Source: Imbricaverruca yamaguchii (Eukaryota; Arthropoda; Thecostraca; Neoverrucidae). From it: a stretch of 64,000 nucleotides of DNA. Positions within the stretch are counted from its first letter, which is position 1; each line of letters starts with the position of its first letter. The position numbers were made by a program, and so were the translations under genes. The stretch covers positions 159,501 to 223,500 of the forward strand of contig JAOTOL010001068.1 in NCBI GenBank assembly GCA_034440575.1, given 5' to 3'. The notes beneath the pieces were generated by a model. The model was given only the letters and a program-made list of their open reading frames with translations, did no database searches and was not told where the DNA came from. Shown here in pieces: positions 33,301-39,700 of the stretch.

Positions 33301-35041
33301 AGTCTCTTCTGGATGATGCACTGCATGACTCTGGCCGTTTGTAGCAGGACCTCTTGCACTACAGACTCAGTAGCTCTGGTGTGATTTGTGACGGTGTCTT
33401 CTGGGCGGCAAATCACGTGGCTCTGTTGTGGTTTGTGACAGTGTCTCTTCTGGGCGGCAGATCACGTGGCTCTGTTGTGATTTGTAACGGTGTCTCTTCT
33501 GGGCGGCAGATCACGTGGCTCTGTTGTGGTTTGTAGCAGTGTCTCTTCTGGGCGGTAGATTACGTAGCTCTGTTGTGGTTTGTGACGGAGTCCCTTCGGG
33601 GCGACGCATTGCATTACTCTGTTGCGGTGTGCAGCAGGCTTTCCTGCGCTACAGCTTTGATGTGGATTGTGATGGCGTTTGTTCTGGTCCACCGAGTAGG
33701 CTGTCGTTTCGTGGCTGGCGGCGCTGTTTCTCCTGGTGTCACAGAGCAGGTCACTTGTGGTTCGTGGCGCTGTTTCATCCGGCGTCACAGAGCAGGTCAC
33801 TTGTGTGGTTGGTGACTGTTCGGCTTCTGTGCCGCAGAGCAGGTGACTTGTGTGGGTTGGTGACCGTTCGGCTCCTGTGTCGCAGAGCAGGTGACTTGTG
33901 TGGGTTGGTGACCGTTCGGCTCCTGTGTCGCAGAGCAGGTGACTTGTGTGGGTTGGTGACCGTTCGGCTCCTGTGTCGCAGAGCAGGTGACTTGTGTGGG
34001 TTGGGACCGTTCGGCTCCTGTGCCAAGCAGGACTTTTGCCAGAGCAGGTGACTTTGGTTGGTGACGTGGTGTAGAGTATTGTGTGGGTTGGTGACGTTCG
34101 GCTCCTGTGTCCAGAGCAGGTGACTTGTGTGGGTTGGTGACCGTTCGGCTCCTGTGCCGCAGAGCAGGTGACTTGTGTGGGTTGGTGACCGTTCGGCTCC
34201 TGTGTCGCAGAGCAAGTCTCTGACGGTGGACCACTCGGTGCTGTTCTCGCCGCCGGCCATCCTGCCGGACAGTCTGCCGACGAGTCCGCGCGGCCGAGCC
34301 CCCGCCAAACGGGCGCCGTTCGCGCCACGGGGACAGCGGCGCGAGCCGGCTCCTGCAGCCGACAAGGTGACCTCTCGGTACTCGCACGGGAGTGCGCGGT
34401 GGCAACATGGGTCGGTGGGATGTACACGCTGATGCACTGTCTGTCCAGTCTGATGTCGCTGATGCCATTTTAGTCGTGCTTGGTAGGACTTGCCGTGGCT
34501 CACTCATTATTATGGTTCAGTTCGTTTTGCAGTGCAGTTTGGGGTAAACGATCAATATGTCACTTAGTGCTCAAGCCGCCCTGTGACTGGGCTATTCGGT
34601 ACAACTGCTTTGCAATGATGATTTCTGCCTGCACTGACGTTCCCCGGCATGCCGCCATGCTCTCGGATGTTCCCCGTGCGGTTTCCCCAGCTGCCCGCCC
34701 ACCCCGCCTGTTTGTATATTCCCCCATCTCGTACGCCGGCTGTTCACCGCACATTTATGTGCTTCGTTTTTCCGCTCGTTGATGTTACCCTTGTCGTTTC
34801 CTCGCCCTTCGACGTAGCACTGGCTCTCCGGCCACTGCAGCTGTCTGCTATCACGCCTACTGCCGTGCTGCTGTTTCTCAGCCAGCTGATGTGCCGCTGG
34901 CTGACGCGAGGCTGTCTGTTGCAGTCTGAGCTGAAGTGGGAGGTGGTCGCGTACGGCAAGACGACTGAGCAGCGCGAGATGGCCGAGAAGGCGCGCCAGA
35001 CTCTGCGTTCGCTGCGGCTGCGGCCGGCGCCGGGCGTTTGA
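6290..35041 (+). CDS. Myb: Myb proto-oncogene-type transcription factor (R1R2R3), 12 coding exons
   Basis: Nuclear DNA-binding regulator of cell-cycle and differentiation genes. Joined exons are 6290-6334, 7751-7900, 22458-22690, 23195-23564, 25391-25620, 27091-27385, 28872-28999, 30348-30468, 31879-31983, 32749-32919, 34211-34366 and 34925-35041. They total 2121 nt (706 residues) and every phase matches. R1 has Trp11/30/49, R2 Trp62/82/101 and R3 Trp114/133/152. The redox-sensitive Cys97 sits in GKQCRERWHNHLNP. After R3 come a run of 21 prolines, a Gln/His tract, KITPLPFSPSQFLN (c-Myb C-terminal domain), an RTP..TPDTLKKML block and the last-exon WEVVAYGKTTEQ motif. Length is close to vertebrate MYB/MYBL1, and one gene of this type is expected in an invertebrate. 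The true N-terminus may lie further 5'. The exon model is inference from splice motifs and homology. Confidence 0.95.
6655..7095 (-). repeat. ~450-bp repeat, right arm of an inverted pair
   Basis: Reverse complement of the repeat at 2934-3385. Its outer end is TAACGAAAAACCATTATTTT at about 7068-7087. It lies in Myb intron 1, only about 320 bp after exon 1. No target-site duplication is obvious by eye. Confidence 0.7.
7751..7900 (+). CDS. Myb: Myb exon 2 (rest of R1)
   Basis: Acceptor GGCGACAG|GAC, donor GAG|GTCAGT, phase 0 on both sides, 50 codons. It encodes DEELKHAVEVHGEKWDLIQQ through NPELVKGPWTKE. This supplies Trp30 and Trp49 of R1 and the first Trp of R2 in the KGPWTKE linker that is near-invariant in animal Myb proteins. 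Confidence 0.96.
7901..8480. repeat. Degenerate ~45-bp minisatellite starting at exon 2 donor
   Basis: Recurring words such as ATCATACCATCCAGGTAATG, CACTATCCGGTGAATGGTGA, CTATCTAGAGAACGGTGATA and GCGGTCATCATGCGAC appear with a spacing near 45 bp. The first unit begins within a few bases of the exon 2 donor. A SINE-tail fragment interrupts it at about 7996-8058. Copies differ strongly, so the array is old. Confidence 0.6.
7996..8058 (-). mobile_element. SINE 3'-tail fragment
   Basis: GGTTGGTTATTGGAGTTTAG followed by GGGCGCATCGACTACATCGG reads, on the - strand, into the AATAACCAACC end shared with the full SINEs. The body (GGGCGCTGCATGACCGATG) differs. Related fragments lie at about 45868-45900 and 47950-48005. 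It appears to be a further subfamily sharing only the 3' tail. Confidence 0.55.
8619..8776 (+). mobile_element. tRNA-derived SINE, sense copy
   Basis: The head has an A-box-like GTGGCCTAGAGG and a B box GAGTTCGAGTCTC, about tRNA-length in total. It is followed by the core GACCAATCGGCGTGAGAGAT and the tail GTCGTAAAATCAATAACCAACC. This is the cleanest full-length copy in the window. I do not assign a tRNA isotype because the anticodon arm is not clearly folded. Confidence 0.88.
8777..11389. other. Myb intron 2, no gene recognised
   Basis: No exon-like frame with splice sites or conserved motifs is seen. Short homopolymers occur (G run at 9776-9783, T run at 10251-10261). The 122-codon frame at 10127-10495 has no recognisable protein character. 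Confidence 0.4.
11390..11760 (-). repeat. Degenerate minisatellite related to 516-925
   Basis: Units alternate AAAATCGC / CCCGAGAAA / GGGACCCGAA-like words roughly every 20-27 bp. On the - strand they read TTTCTCGGGGTC and GATTTTTGGGCTTCGG, the same style as 516-925. Open frames on both strands here are repeat by-products. Confidence 0.5.
11761..13199. other. Myb intron 2, unrecognised sequence
   Basis: Several overlapping frames of 60-185 codons occur at 12190-12850, but none has recognisable motifs, and both strands are open at once, as expected from GC-richer non-coding DNA. No splice-framed exon is seen. Confidence 0.35.
13200..14561 (-). pseudogene. Jockey-like LINE reverse transcriptase, broken
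   Basis: Read downward from 14561, the peptide shows reverse-transcriptase blocks in order: a decayed IYTDHSSAF for the usual YxDFxKAFD, KLLLYKLEN, LIGRRQRVVVSGAVSNWANV, TSGVPEGSSL, then MFVDGVNI where an active enzyme has FADD. It continues with MTLRRTPVRFEYKV and LENKLTFAHHV. Below 13809 the homology goes on (RLEYCSVIWAGAA) but with stops and frameshifts. The catalytic Asp-Asp pair is lost, so this is a dead, 5'-truncated insertion inside Myb intron 2, antisense to Myb. Confidence 0.85.
14600..14785 (+). repeat. Dispersed repeat shared with 42.0-42.2 kb
   Basis: TTTGGAGGTTGAATGGTGCT, followed by GCTCTGTGGTAAAGTG and a GATTACC end, resembles 42030-42185. There is a weaker, shorter echo near 37000-37075. 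No coding capacity. Non-autonomous and unclassified. Confidence 0.45.
14786..16339. other. Myb intron 2, no gene recognised
   Basis: Up to about 15800 the sequence is AT-rich and featureless. From 15800 to 16340 it becomes GC-rich with long frames open on both strands (201 and 257 codons). Their residue composition (Arg, Pro, Ala, His-rich, no motifs) is that of translated GC-rich non-coding DNA. Confidence 0.4.
16340..16590. repeat. Minisatellite, ~35-bp unit, about 7 copies
   Basis: The unit is AGAGCTGCCGGATGACAGGT followed by GGCACCTGCCTGCTT, with variants GGATAACATGTG and CATCCGCATGCCT. Variant units are interspersed, implying repeated unequal exchange. It lies in Myb intron 2. Confidence 0.85.
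16591..19949. other. Myb intron 2, GC-rich then mixed, no gene recognised
   Basis: 16850-17160 is a GC- and CpG-rich block with all frames open and no family match. 17665-18525 holds a 286-codon frame without recognisable domains. An unannotated exon cannot be excluded, but no donor/acceptor pair with a conserved peptide is evident. Confidence 0.3.
19950..20174 (+). repeat. 225-nt almost pure C/T tract
   Basis: CCCTCTCCCCT-type units repeat for about 225 nt with essentially one purine (G at about 19957). It is a homopurine-homopyrimidine tract with mirror-repeat stretches, a sequence class known to form triplex (H-) DNA. It is in Myb intron 2, with pyrimidines on the coding strand. Confidence 0.9.
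20175..22379. other. Myb intron 2, distal part, no gene recognised
   Basis: It contains a C run at about 20384-20394 and a dispersed element at 20815-20880 (ATTTATTT repeats then CACGTGCAGTGGCTGTTACG), repeated at 32125-32222. A CpG-rich block lies at 21080-21480. A short duplicated motif (GGCRGNGCTGGACTGA) at about 22385-22432 precedes exon 3. No exon is recognised. Confidence 0.4.
22458..22690 (+). CDS. Myb: Myb exon 3 (R2 and most of R3)
   Basis: Acceptor GTTCTGCAG|GAG (phase 0), donor GGCAG|GTGGGT (phase 2). It encodes EDERVVELVHQYGAKKWSVI, the HLKGRIGKQCRERWHNHLNP core of R2, and R3 up to AKIAKHIPGR. The most conserved exon in the window: R2 differs from vertebrate c-Myb at only a few positions. 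Cys97 and the recognition-helix residues are retained. Confidence 0.98.
22691..22815 (+). repeat. Tandem partial copies of the exon 3 donor junction
   Basis: GCAG|GTGGGTACCGGGCCCA at the true donor recurs at about 22739-22757 as CGCAGGTGGGTACTGGGTCC, and again at 22791-22806 as GTAGGTGGGCACTGCACC. The exon 3 end GGCCAAGATTGCCAA is also copied at 22765-22779. The duplication therefore spans the exon-intron boundary. Confidence 0.8.
23195..23564 (+). CDS. Myb: Myb exon 4 (end of R3, polyPro region)
   Basis: Acceptor GCGCCAG|G, donor CACG|GTACGT. It completes R3 as GRTDNAIKNHWNSTVKKRWEE, then has an Ala-rich stretch and 21 consecutive prolines (23362-23424, mixed CCN codons), followed by a Tyr/Ser/Asp-rich segment ending DSEFQYST. 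The polyPro run is not a feature I know from vertebrate Myb. Proline runs of this kind are typical of flexible activation regions. Phase 2 in, phase 0 out. Confidence 0.95.
23575..24110. repeat. Minisatellite, ~60-70-bp unit, interrupted by a SINE
   Basis: Units with GTCCGCCCCGGGGTGGTGTT, a TTGCGCT(C/T)GG segment and AGCCCGAGAGGCATGGAGGG repeat four to five times. A first diverged unit (GCGTCCGCCCCGGGGTGGCG) lies within 60 bp of the exon 4 donor. The SINE at 23644-23812 is inserted inside the array. Confidence 0.75.
23644..23812 (-). mobile_element. tRNA-derived SINE, antisense copy inside a minisatellite
   Basis: Same family as 5117-5272 and 8619-8776: tail GGTTATTGGTTTCACGACAC, core CTCTCACGCCGATTGGTCGC, and tRNA-like head ending in CTAGACTACTCGTTCC. 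Flanks GGGGATGGTGG and GGGGATGTGGTG may be a target-site duplication, though the surrounding tandem repeat could also produce them. Confidence 0.85.
24166..24338 (+). mobile_element. SINE with a different tRNA head but the shared core
   Basis: The head GATAACTCAGTTGGTAGAGC with ACTCTTGATC resembles a tRNA-Lys(CTT) 5' half. The B-box region is GGATTTGAATCTC. The acceptor stem does not pair, so it is not a working tRNA gene. It is followed by GCGACCAACCGGCGTGAGAG and a tail ending GAATGCGTCGTAGAAGAACC, which matches the element at 4494-4570 rather than the 8619 tail. Confidence 0.75.
24470..24679. repeat. 42-bp minisatellite, five copies in A-B-A-B-A order
   Basis: Unit: GGAGCTCCAGACCACACATG-like start, then CCAGCAGGCRTKCGCYGCTG and ACA/ATA. 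Units alternate between a GCGTGCGCTGCTGACA type and a CATTCGCCGCTGATA type, giving an 84-bp higher-order period. 210 bp is exactly five units. It is in Myb intron 4, and both strands are open in several frames purely because 42 is a multiple of 3. Confidence 0.92.
24680..25390. other. Myb intron 4, distal part
   Basis: AT-rich, then a loosely repetitive segment at 25200-25345 with GACGTGGTGTGCACCA and GTGTACCATCCTATGACGTG words leading to exon 5. No exon recognised. Confidence 0.4.
25391..25620 (+). CDS. Myb: Myb exon 5 (Gln/His tract)
   Basis: It is placed after the acceptor GGCTCGCAG|CAG in phase 0. The CAG/CAC/CAA repeat itself offers many alternative AG acceptors, so the first residues are uncertain. 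It encodes a ~30-residue Gln/His run, then LCDPYGLESLVSSLGDPG and a Pro/Asn-rich stretch ending NPMAYSPI. Donor ATCAG|GTAAGG, phase 2. The Gln-rich and acidic/hydrophobic mix is consistent with a transactivation region. Confidence 0.85.
25621..27090. other. Myb intron 5, no gene recognised
   Basis: AT-rich with a GT microsatellite at about 25819-25834. No conserved exon is seen. A further small exon cannot be excluded, but is not needed because exons 5 and 6 join in phase. Confidence 0.4.
27091..27385 (+). CDS. Myb: Myb exon 6 (start of conserved C-terminal domain)
   Basis: Start set at the acceptor TTACTATAG|C because it restores phase with exon 5 (AG|C = Ser). A better-looking CAG at 27097 or 26975 would break the frame. 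It encodes SFQEIDEYQPLDVDRKPALG, a Ser/Thr-Pro-rich stretch with TPPILRKRRR, and ends KITPLPFSPSQ, near-identical to vertebrate c-Myb. Donor CTCAG|GTAGGC, phase 0. The frame is open upstream of 27091, so the 5' edge is the weakest junction of the model. Confidence 0.9.
27386..28871. other. Myb intron 6, no gene recognised
   Basis: Mixed composition, no repeat or exon recognised. A 146-codon frame at 28563-29003 is open only because it runs into exon 7. Confidence 0.4.
28872..28999 (+). CDS. Myb: Myb exon 7
   Basis: Acceptor TTGCTCCTCAG|TTT, phase 0. Donor GTCAG|GTGAGG, phase 2. It begins FLNGSRNGFDGLNLALTESP, so the SPSQ|FLN junction of the c-Myb C-terminal domain is split exactly here, and ends in KFMTSTPQHGRLV. 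Confidence 0.93.
29400..30170 (+). repeat. Unclassified dispersed repeat, family 1 copy A
   Basis: Shared blocks: AAGTCAGGTCATCTAGGGTC with AACGAGTTAATG, then ACGCTTTAACGGATGAAGAC, CCATGGCCAAAAACATGATG and CCTACTCGTCGAGCGCTTTC. The first two recur inverted at 42590-42720, the third inverted near 42190-42250, and the last at 36600-36650 (direct) and 48035-48060 (inverted). No long open frame. Non-autonomous element within Myb intron 7. Confidence 0.7.
30348..30468 (+). CDS. Myb: Myb exon 8
   Basis: Acceptor CTGCTGACAG|A (completes AGA), donor CTCGTG|GTCAGT, phase 0. It encodes SDMGRRTPPPTAAQQKPRTP then DTLKKMLKDMEIHNGPIGLV. It aligns with the vertebrate c-Myb block with RTPTIRR, TPRTPTPFKNAL and YGPLKIV, a conserved part of the negative regulatory / C-terminal domain. 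Confidence 0.94.
30469..31878. other. Myb intron 8, no gene recognised
   Basis: AT-rich sequence without a recognised repeat or exon. Confidence 0.4.
31879..31983 (+). CDS. Myb: Myb exon 9
   Basis: Acceptor ATCCCGCAG|CCG, donor GCTGTG|GTGAGT, phase 0 on both sides, 35 codons. It encodes PDTPTQLEDLNEIINKDRQS and a Thr/Ala-rich end, aligning with the LEEDIREVLKEE segment that follows PLKIV in vertebrate Myb proteins. Confidence 0.88.
32125..32222 (-). repeat. Dispersed element with a 13-bp perfect hairpin
   Basis: GTGCAGTGGCTGT (32130-32142) is followed, after the loop CCGTA, by its exact reverse complement (32148-32160), then by an ATTTATT / AATAAATA region. Read on the - strand, the order ATTTATTT then CACGTGCAGTGGCTGTTACG matches 20815-20876 on the + strand, where the second stem arm is lost. 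Confidence 0.7.
32603..32748 (+). repeat. Three tandem units carrying the exon 10 acceptor
   Basis: Units of 44, 51 and 51 bp (32603-32646, 32647-32697, 32698-32748). Each starts like the exon (AGCCCAGTC, GATTCAGTC, GGCCCAGTC; the exon has GGCCCGGTC) and ends in a CTCT...GCAG acceptor. The last unit's CAACCGCAG is the acceptor used here. Confidence 0.88.
32749..32919 (+). CDS. Myb: Myb exon 10
   Basis: Acceptor CAACCGCAG|GGC, donor ACGCCG|GTACGT, phase 0 on both sides, 57 codons. It encodes GPVNDSGFGSAGTGRGRLQK, the basic stretch ENQSPKRRARRTLANTW and NINVPGLTQTVHPETP. The KRRARR basic cluster followed by a Leu-rich LANTW resembles the KKVRKSLVLDNW region of vertebrate Myb. Because the upstream minisatellite offers copies of the acceptor in the same phase, alternative starts are possible. 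Confidence 0.9.
32920..33184. other. Myb intron 10, proximal part
   Basis: GC-rich, without a recognised repeat or exon. It leads into the minisatellite at 33185. Confidence 0.4.
33185..33640. repeat. Minisatellite, ~49-bp unit, about 9 diverged copies
   Basis: Unit words: GGCTCTGTTGTGGTTTGTGA, CAGTGTCTCTTCTGGGCGGC and AGATCACGT. Central copies at 33410-33560 are nearly identical and the edges are diverged. It lies in Myb intron 10, just before the second array. Confidence 0.88.
33733..34210 (+). repeat. 48-bp minisatellite ending at the exon 11 acceptor
   Basis: About ten units of AGCAGGTGACTTGTGTGGGT, TGGTGACCGTTCGGCTCCTG and TGTCGCAG. Two units (around 34006-34092) are rearranged. Each unit contains the acceptor CTCCTGTGTCGCAG|AGCA, which in the last unit is the exon 11 splice acceptor, and a possible donor CAG|GTGACT. 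Confidence 0.92.
34211..34366 (+). CDS. Myb: Myb exon 11
   Basis: Acceptor CTGTGTCGCAG|AGC, donor GACAAG|GTGACC, phase 0 on both sides, 52 codons. It encodes SKSLTVDHSVLFSPPAILPD, then a basic Pro/Arg-rich segment. SKSL recalls RKSLVLDN, and LFSPP recalls B-Myb's DILFSPP. The acceptor is the last of a row of near-identical repeated acceptors. Confidence 0.9.
34925..35041 (+). CDS. Myb: Myb exon 12 (C-terminus)
   Basis: Acceptor CTGTTGCAG|TCT, phase 0, stop TGA at 35039-35041. It encodes SELKWEVVAYGKTTEQREMA and EKARQTLRSL, clearly the terminal CEWETVVYGKTEDQ..EQARRYL motif of vertebrate c-Myb. The last residues are Arg/Pro-rich. Confidence 0.96.
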   Translation, partial: SELKWEVVAYGKTTEQREMAEKARQTLRSLRLRPAPGV

Positions 35042-36170
35042 GCCGCCGCGCCGCCGCCGCGCCGGTCGGCCGTCCAATACTCAGCGCCAGACCACTGGGC
35101 AAACGTGTAACACTAACCAAAGACGGGCCGGACAGCCCCGCTCGGCGGACGGCCACTGGCCGCCGACTGCTCGCGGGCCAGCCGCCGCCGGCAGGTCGGC
35201 GGGCGTCCGGGCCTGACACCGGGCCGGCCGAGGCACCAGGCACAGGGCCGGCCGAGGCACCAGGCACAGGGCGGCTCGGGTACCAGGAGCGCCAGGCGGT
35301 GCAGGTACTGCGACCCGGGACGGCCGCCGTGCCCGGACTACAGCGCGGTCACCGCATGGCCGCCGAGGTTCCGGCGCCACGGGGTGACCGAGGTACCAGT
35401 GCCGCCGCGCAGACCCCGCAGGACCCCAGCGCGGACCTGCTGGCGTGTCCGTGCAAGGGTCCCTGGTTAGAGCGCTCGTGCACTTGTCTCAGAAGGAGAT
35501 CGGTGGCATATGGGCGCTGCTCAGTGGGCTGCTGGGCGAGTGGTTCTCAGCACGCCGTTCAGTGAGCTGCTTATGCTGTGTAAGTGACTTTTACACCATG
35601 TAGTGTAATTTATTTTAAGCTGGGATTGATGTTCTGCCGGAGGATCACCTTTGGTACAAAATCGAACCAGCGTGGATGCCAATTCATTAATTGATTTCTT
35701 GATGATGAATTCTCTGTTGGCTCTGCGCCTATGTCTGGTGATTTTCGATAATTAAAGAATACCGGGGCTTGCACAACTCGGCAGGACGTTTCCAGCTACC
35801 TTTCACGGTTCATTCATCATAAATGGAGCACTTGACACCCACAGCGAGAGGTTTTCAGCCACTCGCACGTGGGATGGATGGATACTTGTCTGCATCCTTT
35901 AGCAGTGTGGCGATTCGCAAATTCGATATTTGGGTTTCAGATTTTTGCGATCCGAATTGTCTTACCGAAATGCGCATTTAAATACCCTTTCTGTAGTTTC
36001 GTAAGACTATGATTATTAGGACTTTGAACCTCGACGATGCAGTTTCCTTTGTCTTACAATCGGACAGACATCGTGCGATGTCATTAAGCTGGTATATGGG
36101 ACCTCACTGCGAAATAGTTAAGCTTCCCTCGAACAAAGAGCGATGCAAATCCTTCATGCACTGATCTTTC
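35042..36170. other. Myb 3' flank; 24-bp duplication at 35221-35268
   Basis: GC-rich sequence directly after the stop, probably 3' UTR at first. It includes two perfect copies of a 24-bp unit (GGGCCGGCCGAGGCACCAGG then CACA). No convincing AATAAA is close to the stop. From 35580 the sequence becomes AT-rich with no gene seen. Confidence 0.4.
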
Positions 36171-36479
36171 AGGAGCCGTCCACATACTTTCTCTGAACCT
36201 CGAGATGGCAAAAAGTTCACAAGGATGTCAGTCGAGTCTTTTCGCAAATTTATCTGATTTGGATGCACTCGGCGTCCCATGTGTTCTTTTTCGGGGGGGG
36301 GGGGCTCAAGTGGTGACGAGCGAACCTAACGGTATTGCCCACCAGGGCGTCAGAATGCAAGGAATAGTAAGGTCTCTCGAACGATTTCAACAAAAAGCGT
36401 GTTCGAATTTTTCAAAATATATCTTATTCAACAAAGTTGAATTGAATTGAAATATTTTAATGTATTCAACAACAAACAA

Positions 36480-36760
36480 GTGTGTCTCAAATCTTACAAA
36501 AATGAGCTCCCCAAAGCCAAAAACAAGATGTTAGTCATGAAAACCTAGGCCACCTAGTGACATCGCTTTTGGGCTATTTTTGTTTGTGTGTGGGGGGGGG
36601 GAGGGGCTGGCCCTACTCGTCGAACGCTTTCCAATAACACCTTTCGTTTTCGTGCGACGCCTAGTTTTGAGATAAGAAGGGGTTCCTTTCAACCTCCGAG
36701 CTTGGGGATATGACAGTAAATACGGGGAGGGTTAATAGGTGGGTCAAACGGATTGGAGGG
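36480..36760 (+). repeat. Family 1 repeat, copy B (3' half)
   Basis: GAGCTCCCCAAAGCCAAAAA, TAGTGACATCGCTTTTGG, GGCCCTACTCGTCGAACGC and TTTCGTTTTCGTGCGACGCC follow in the same order as at 30010-30155. A long G-rich spacer is inserted at about 36585-36608. A G run lies nearby at 36293-36303. Confidence 0.7.
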
Positions 36761-39700
36761 GACGAGACAAATTCGGGTCGCTACTGTCCATGCAGTGCCA
36801 TTGGTCCAAAGTAAGCCATCTGACGCCGGTAGTGGTGCAGTTAATGCTGCATATACCAGGAGGGCCCATGCAAGTATTCTTAGGCGGATAATGACATCAT
36901 GACTTAATGCGCCTCCACACCACGCGTGAAAATTGCCAATCTGGGTTTCCTTGCACGCAATGCCTTATTATCCCCGACTTCCTTCTCAGCTTTCTGGCAC
37001 TACAGTTGAATGGTGCCGTCGGACAACGCTGGCCCATTGATAAAAGCGGACCATCGGGACACTGATAAAAGTGACTAGGTCGCCGAATACCTGAAATTAA
37101 TTGAAGCCCCGGATTTCGCGGGGTTCTATTAAACCGTTGAGGTTCGACGCCAATAAACTACTCGAGCGTTCAATGGCTGCGATAACCTGCGCAATTTATC
37201 AAATGGACAAAAAGAAATAGGCACAGGAACCATAACCGTAGGGCAATGCGTTCTTACACTACACAATTTAAGGTTAACCCTATTGCGTTCACTGTATAAT
37301 TCAAATACGTGGTCGGGTTTGATTGGAAATCCCGCGAACATGTCATCGTCAGGGACTTGCTAAGTCTACCTTGATCACATCATGAGACGCGTGGAAGTGT
37401 CGGCGACACACTATTTCATCGGACTTCAGCAACACGTTCAATCGTTCGGGCGATGAAAATAACACGTGCGAAAGTGTAATGTGCACCGGGGAATTGTATC
37501 ATACATGTGAATTTGCGAGAGAATCACTCGGTTTTGACGGCCGAAGCTACTGTGCAGTCACCCAGCGATAGGTGTCGCTCTCATCTGCGCACCAACCACC
37601 AAGTGTTCACTTGTCGCCATCCTTTTTACTGATGCGTTTGTGTGTGTGTGTATGTGGTCGTGAATGGTGCGGGCTCGTCTGCACCCCGGCGAGCAGGACA
37701 ATTGTACATTTACCGCCGATCGGGGGGTGCGACTCCATGCGGCGTTGGTGGTCGCCTCGCTGCGCTGGGCGGTCGTCACGGTCTTAGATCTGGTCCTTGT
37801 TTGTGTACGAGTCCCGGTCCCTGTCAGTCTTTTCGAGGTGCACGCGTGCGCCCGTGTGTCCCGGTCGCGGAGACGGAAGGGTAGGAAGAGTTGTCGGAGG
37901 CCTGAATAGTTTATCCTTTGTTAACTCGAACGTTCAAAAATCGAGAGCGCCTCTGTGCGCCTAGCTAGTCATCGGTCTGTGGGCGTCCTGCGGGACGCCG
38001 AATCGTTCTGAGTTCTGATGGCATAATACGGTCCGAGAGTGGGGCAGGCTGGTGTTCGCCCAGGCAGCTGGCGAATGTCGACGGCGAGAGAACAGGGATC
38101 GCCGCGACGCTCGGACCCGGGGCGAGCCTTGTTGCCTCCTTATAATCATGTTTGTGAATGAACTCAGAAATTCTCCTTAGTTATTTGTAACTCTATATTT
38201 TTAATAAAGCTTAATAGCGGTCGGCGTGTGTGTGGGTTGTGACTGGATCACGTGGATGCGAGATGCTGATGGCAGCATTGCATCAATCCTGTACTGGCAA
38301 GATGATAACGAGAAACGGCGAGGTCCCTGGAGCTGGATCAGGAGAGAAAATGGCGAGTTAGTGGCGGACGGGTTACGAGAGGAGACGGTAATGTTCGTAA
38401 ACCTTGGATTGCGACCCCCCTCCCCCCAGTCCTCCCATTTAGTTCACGTCGATACGTTCACACCTGGTTTGACTTGCAAAGTTGCAAAGAGCGCTGTATA
38501 ACCTCCGCAGTTGATGCGCCTCGTGTTCGTGTGGGTGGGTCACGAAAGGAGCTGCATGACTGACCCAGTCGATGCGCCCTTAATCTCGGATCACGAGAGC
38601 AATCAGCGGGGCCCGTGGAGAAGGACCAGAATAAGCGGCGCGGCTCGGCGAAGTACCGAACCCACATCTCGTCCAGCTCAGCAGGCTCATCTCAAACAGC
38701 TGATGTCGGTAGTGTATTCAAAACAGATTAATGCGCCAACCACTTGCGTACTTGTCAGCTGGAGTTGGTGGGTGAGGTGGAGCCGAACCGTCATGTTTAT
38801 CCATGCCTTGTCATATCGTGCCACCGGGGGCATACGCCACGACGGCGGCTGACCCGGCATGGCATCACGCCGTCGCGGGCATACGCCATGGCAGCGGTTG
38901 GCGCGTCATGTATCACGCCGCCGGGGACACGTCACGGCAGCGGCTCCGGCCCGGTCCAGCAGCTTCCAGCGCCCGACCAGAGACGGCCGTCGGGTTCGCC
39001 CGTCAGCTCGGCCACGCCCATGTCAGCAGCATCCGGCACACCCATGCACCGCACCGCCAACGCTGTTTGGTACCGCATCACACGGGAGCCATTCTAAGTA
39101 CCGCGAACACCAGCAGCGCCGCACACGGTCTCGTGCGCCACACGCTGCCGCCTCCAGCCGACCGCCGTGCCGTCCGGCGACGGACCAGGCCGGGCCGCGG
39201 AGGTGCAGCGCCGCGCTGCGCCAGAAACGCACCGGTCGAGCTCATACTGCAGAACAAACCCGTCGTCGGCCGCCGGTGTTTTGCGCCATGCCGTGCCCAT
39301 ACAACACGCGACAGTAGCGGGTGGAGGCGAAGTGCGCCGCTCCACCGACCGCCGGTGTACACGCACCCATCGCAATCCGCACCACTCGATATAAACCGGT
39401 GGGGATAAATGATTGGCACTGCTGCCAGCAGTGCAGAACTAGCCGGGGTCCCGTGCTGAGTCCGTGCAGCTTCATCACCGGAGCTGGGCGCCTGCAGACC
39501 AACTGCTGGACTTCAACTGACACGTGATCGTCGGCTGGAAACCACAACCAACCAGCGTGCGCCAACTGCCTGGTGATGGACCGTGCACTCACACAGCTAC
39601 CAAGTCACACGGTCTGGGATCTAGCGAAAGTAAGCACCAGCGTTGGATTAACACAACCACGCAAGTCAACGAAACACTACCGCGGACACACGGGTGTTTC

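Noticed and set aside
33462..34507. Antisense frames of more than 230 codons with CDTGAERSPTHTSHLL repeats
   Set aside because: Produced by the 48-bp array and the neighbouring 49-bp array in Myb intron 10; 48 is a multiple of three and no motif is present.
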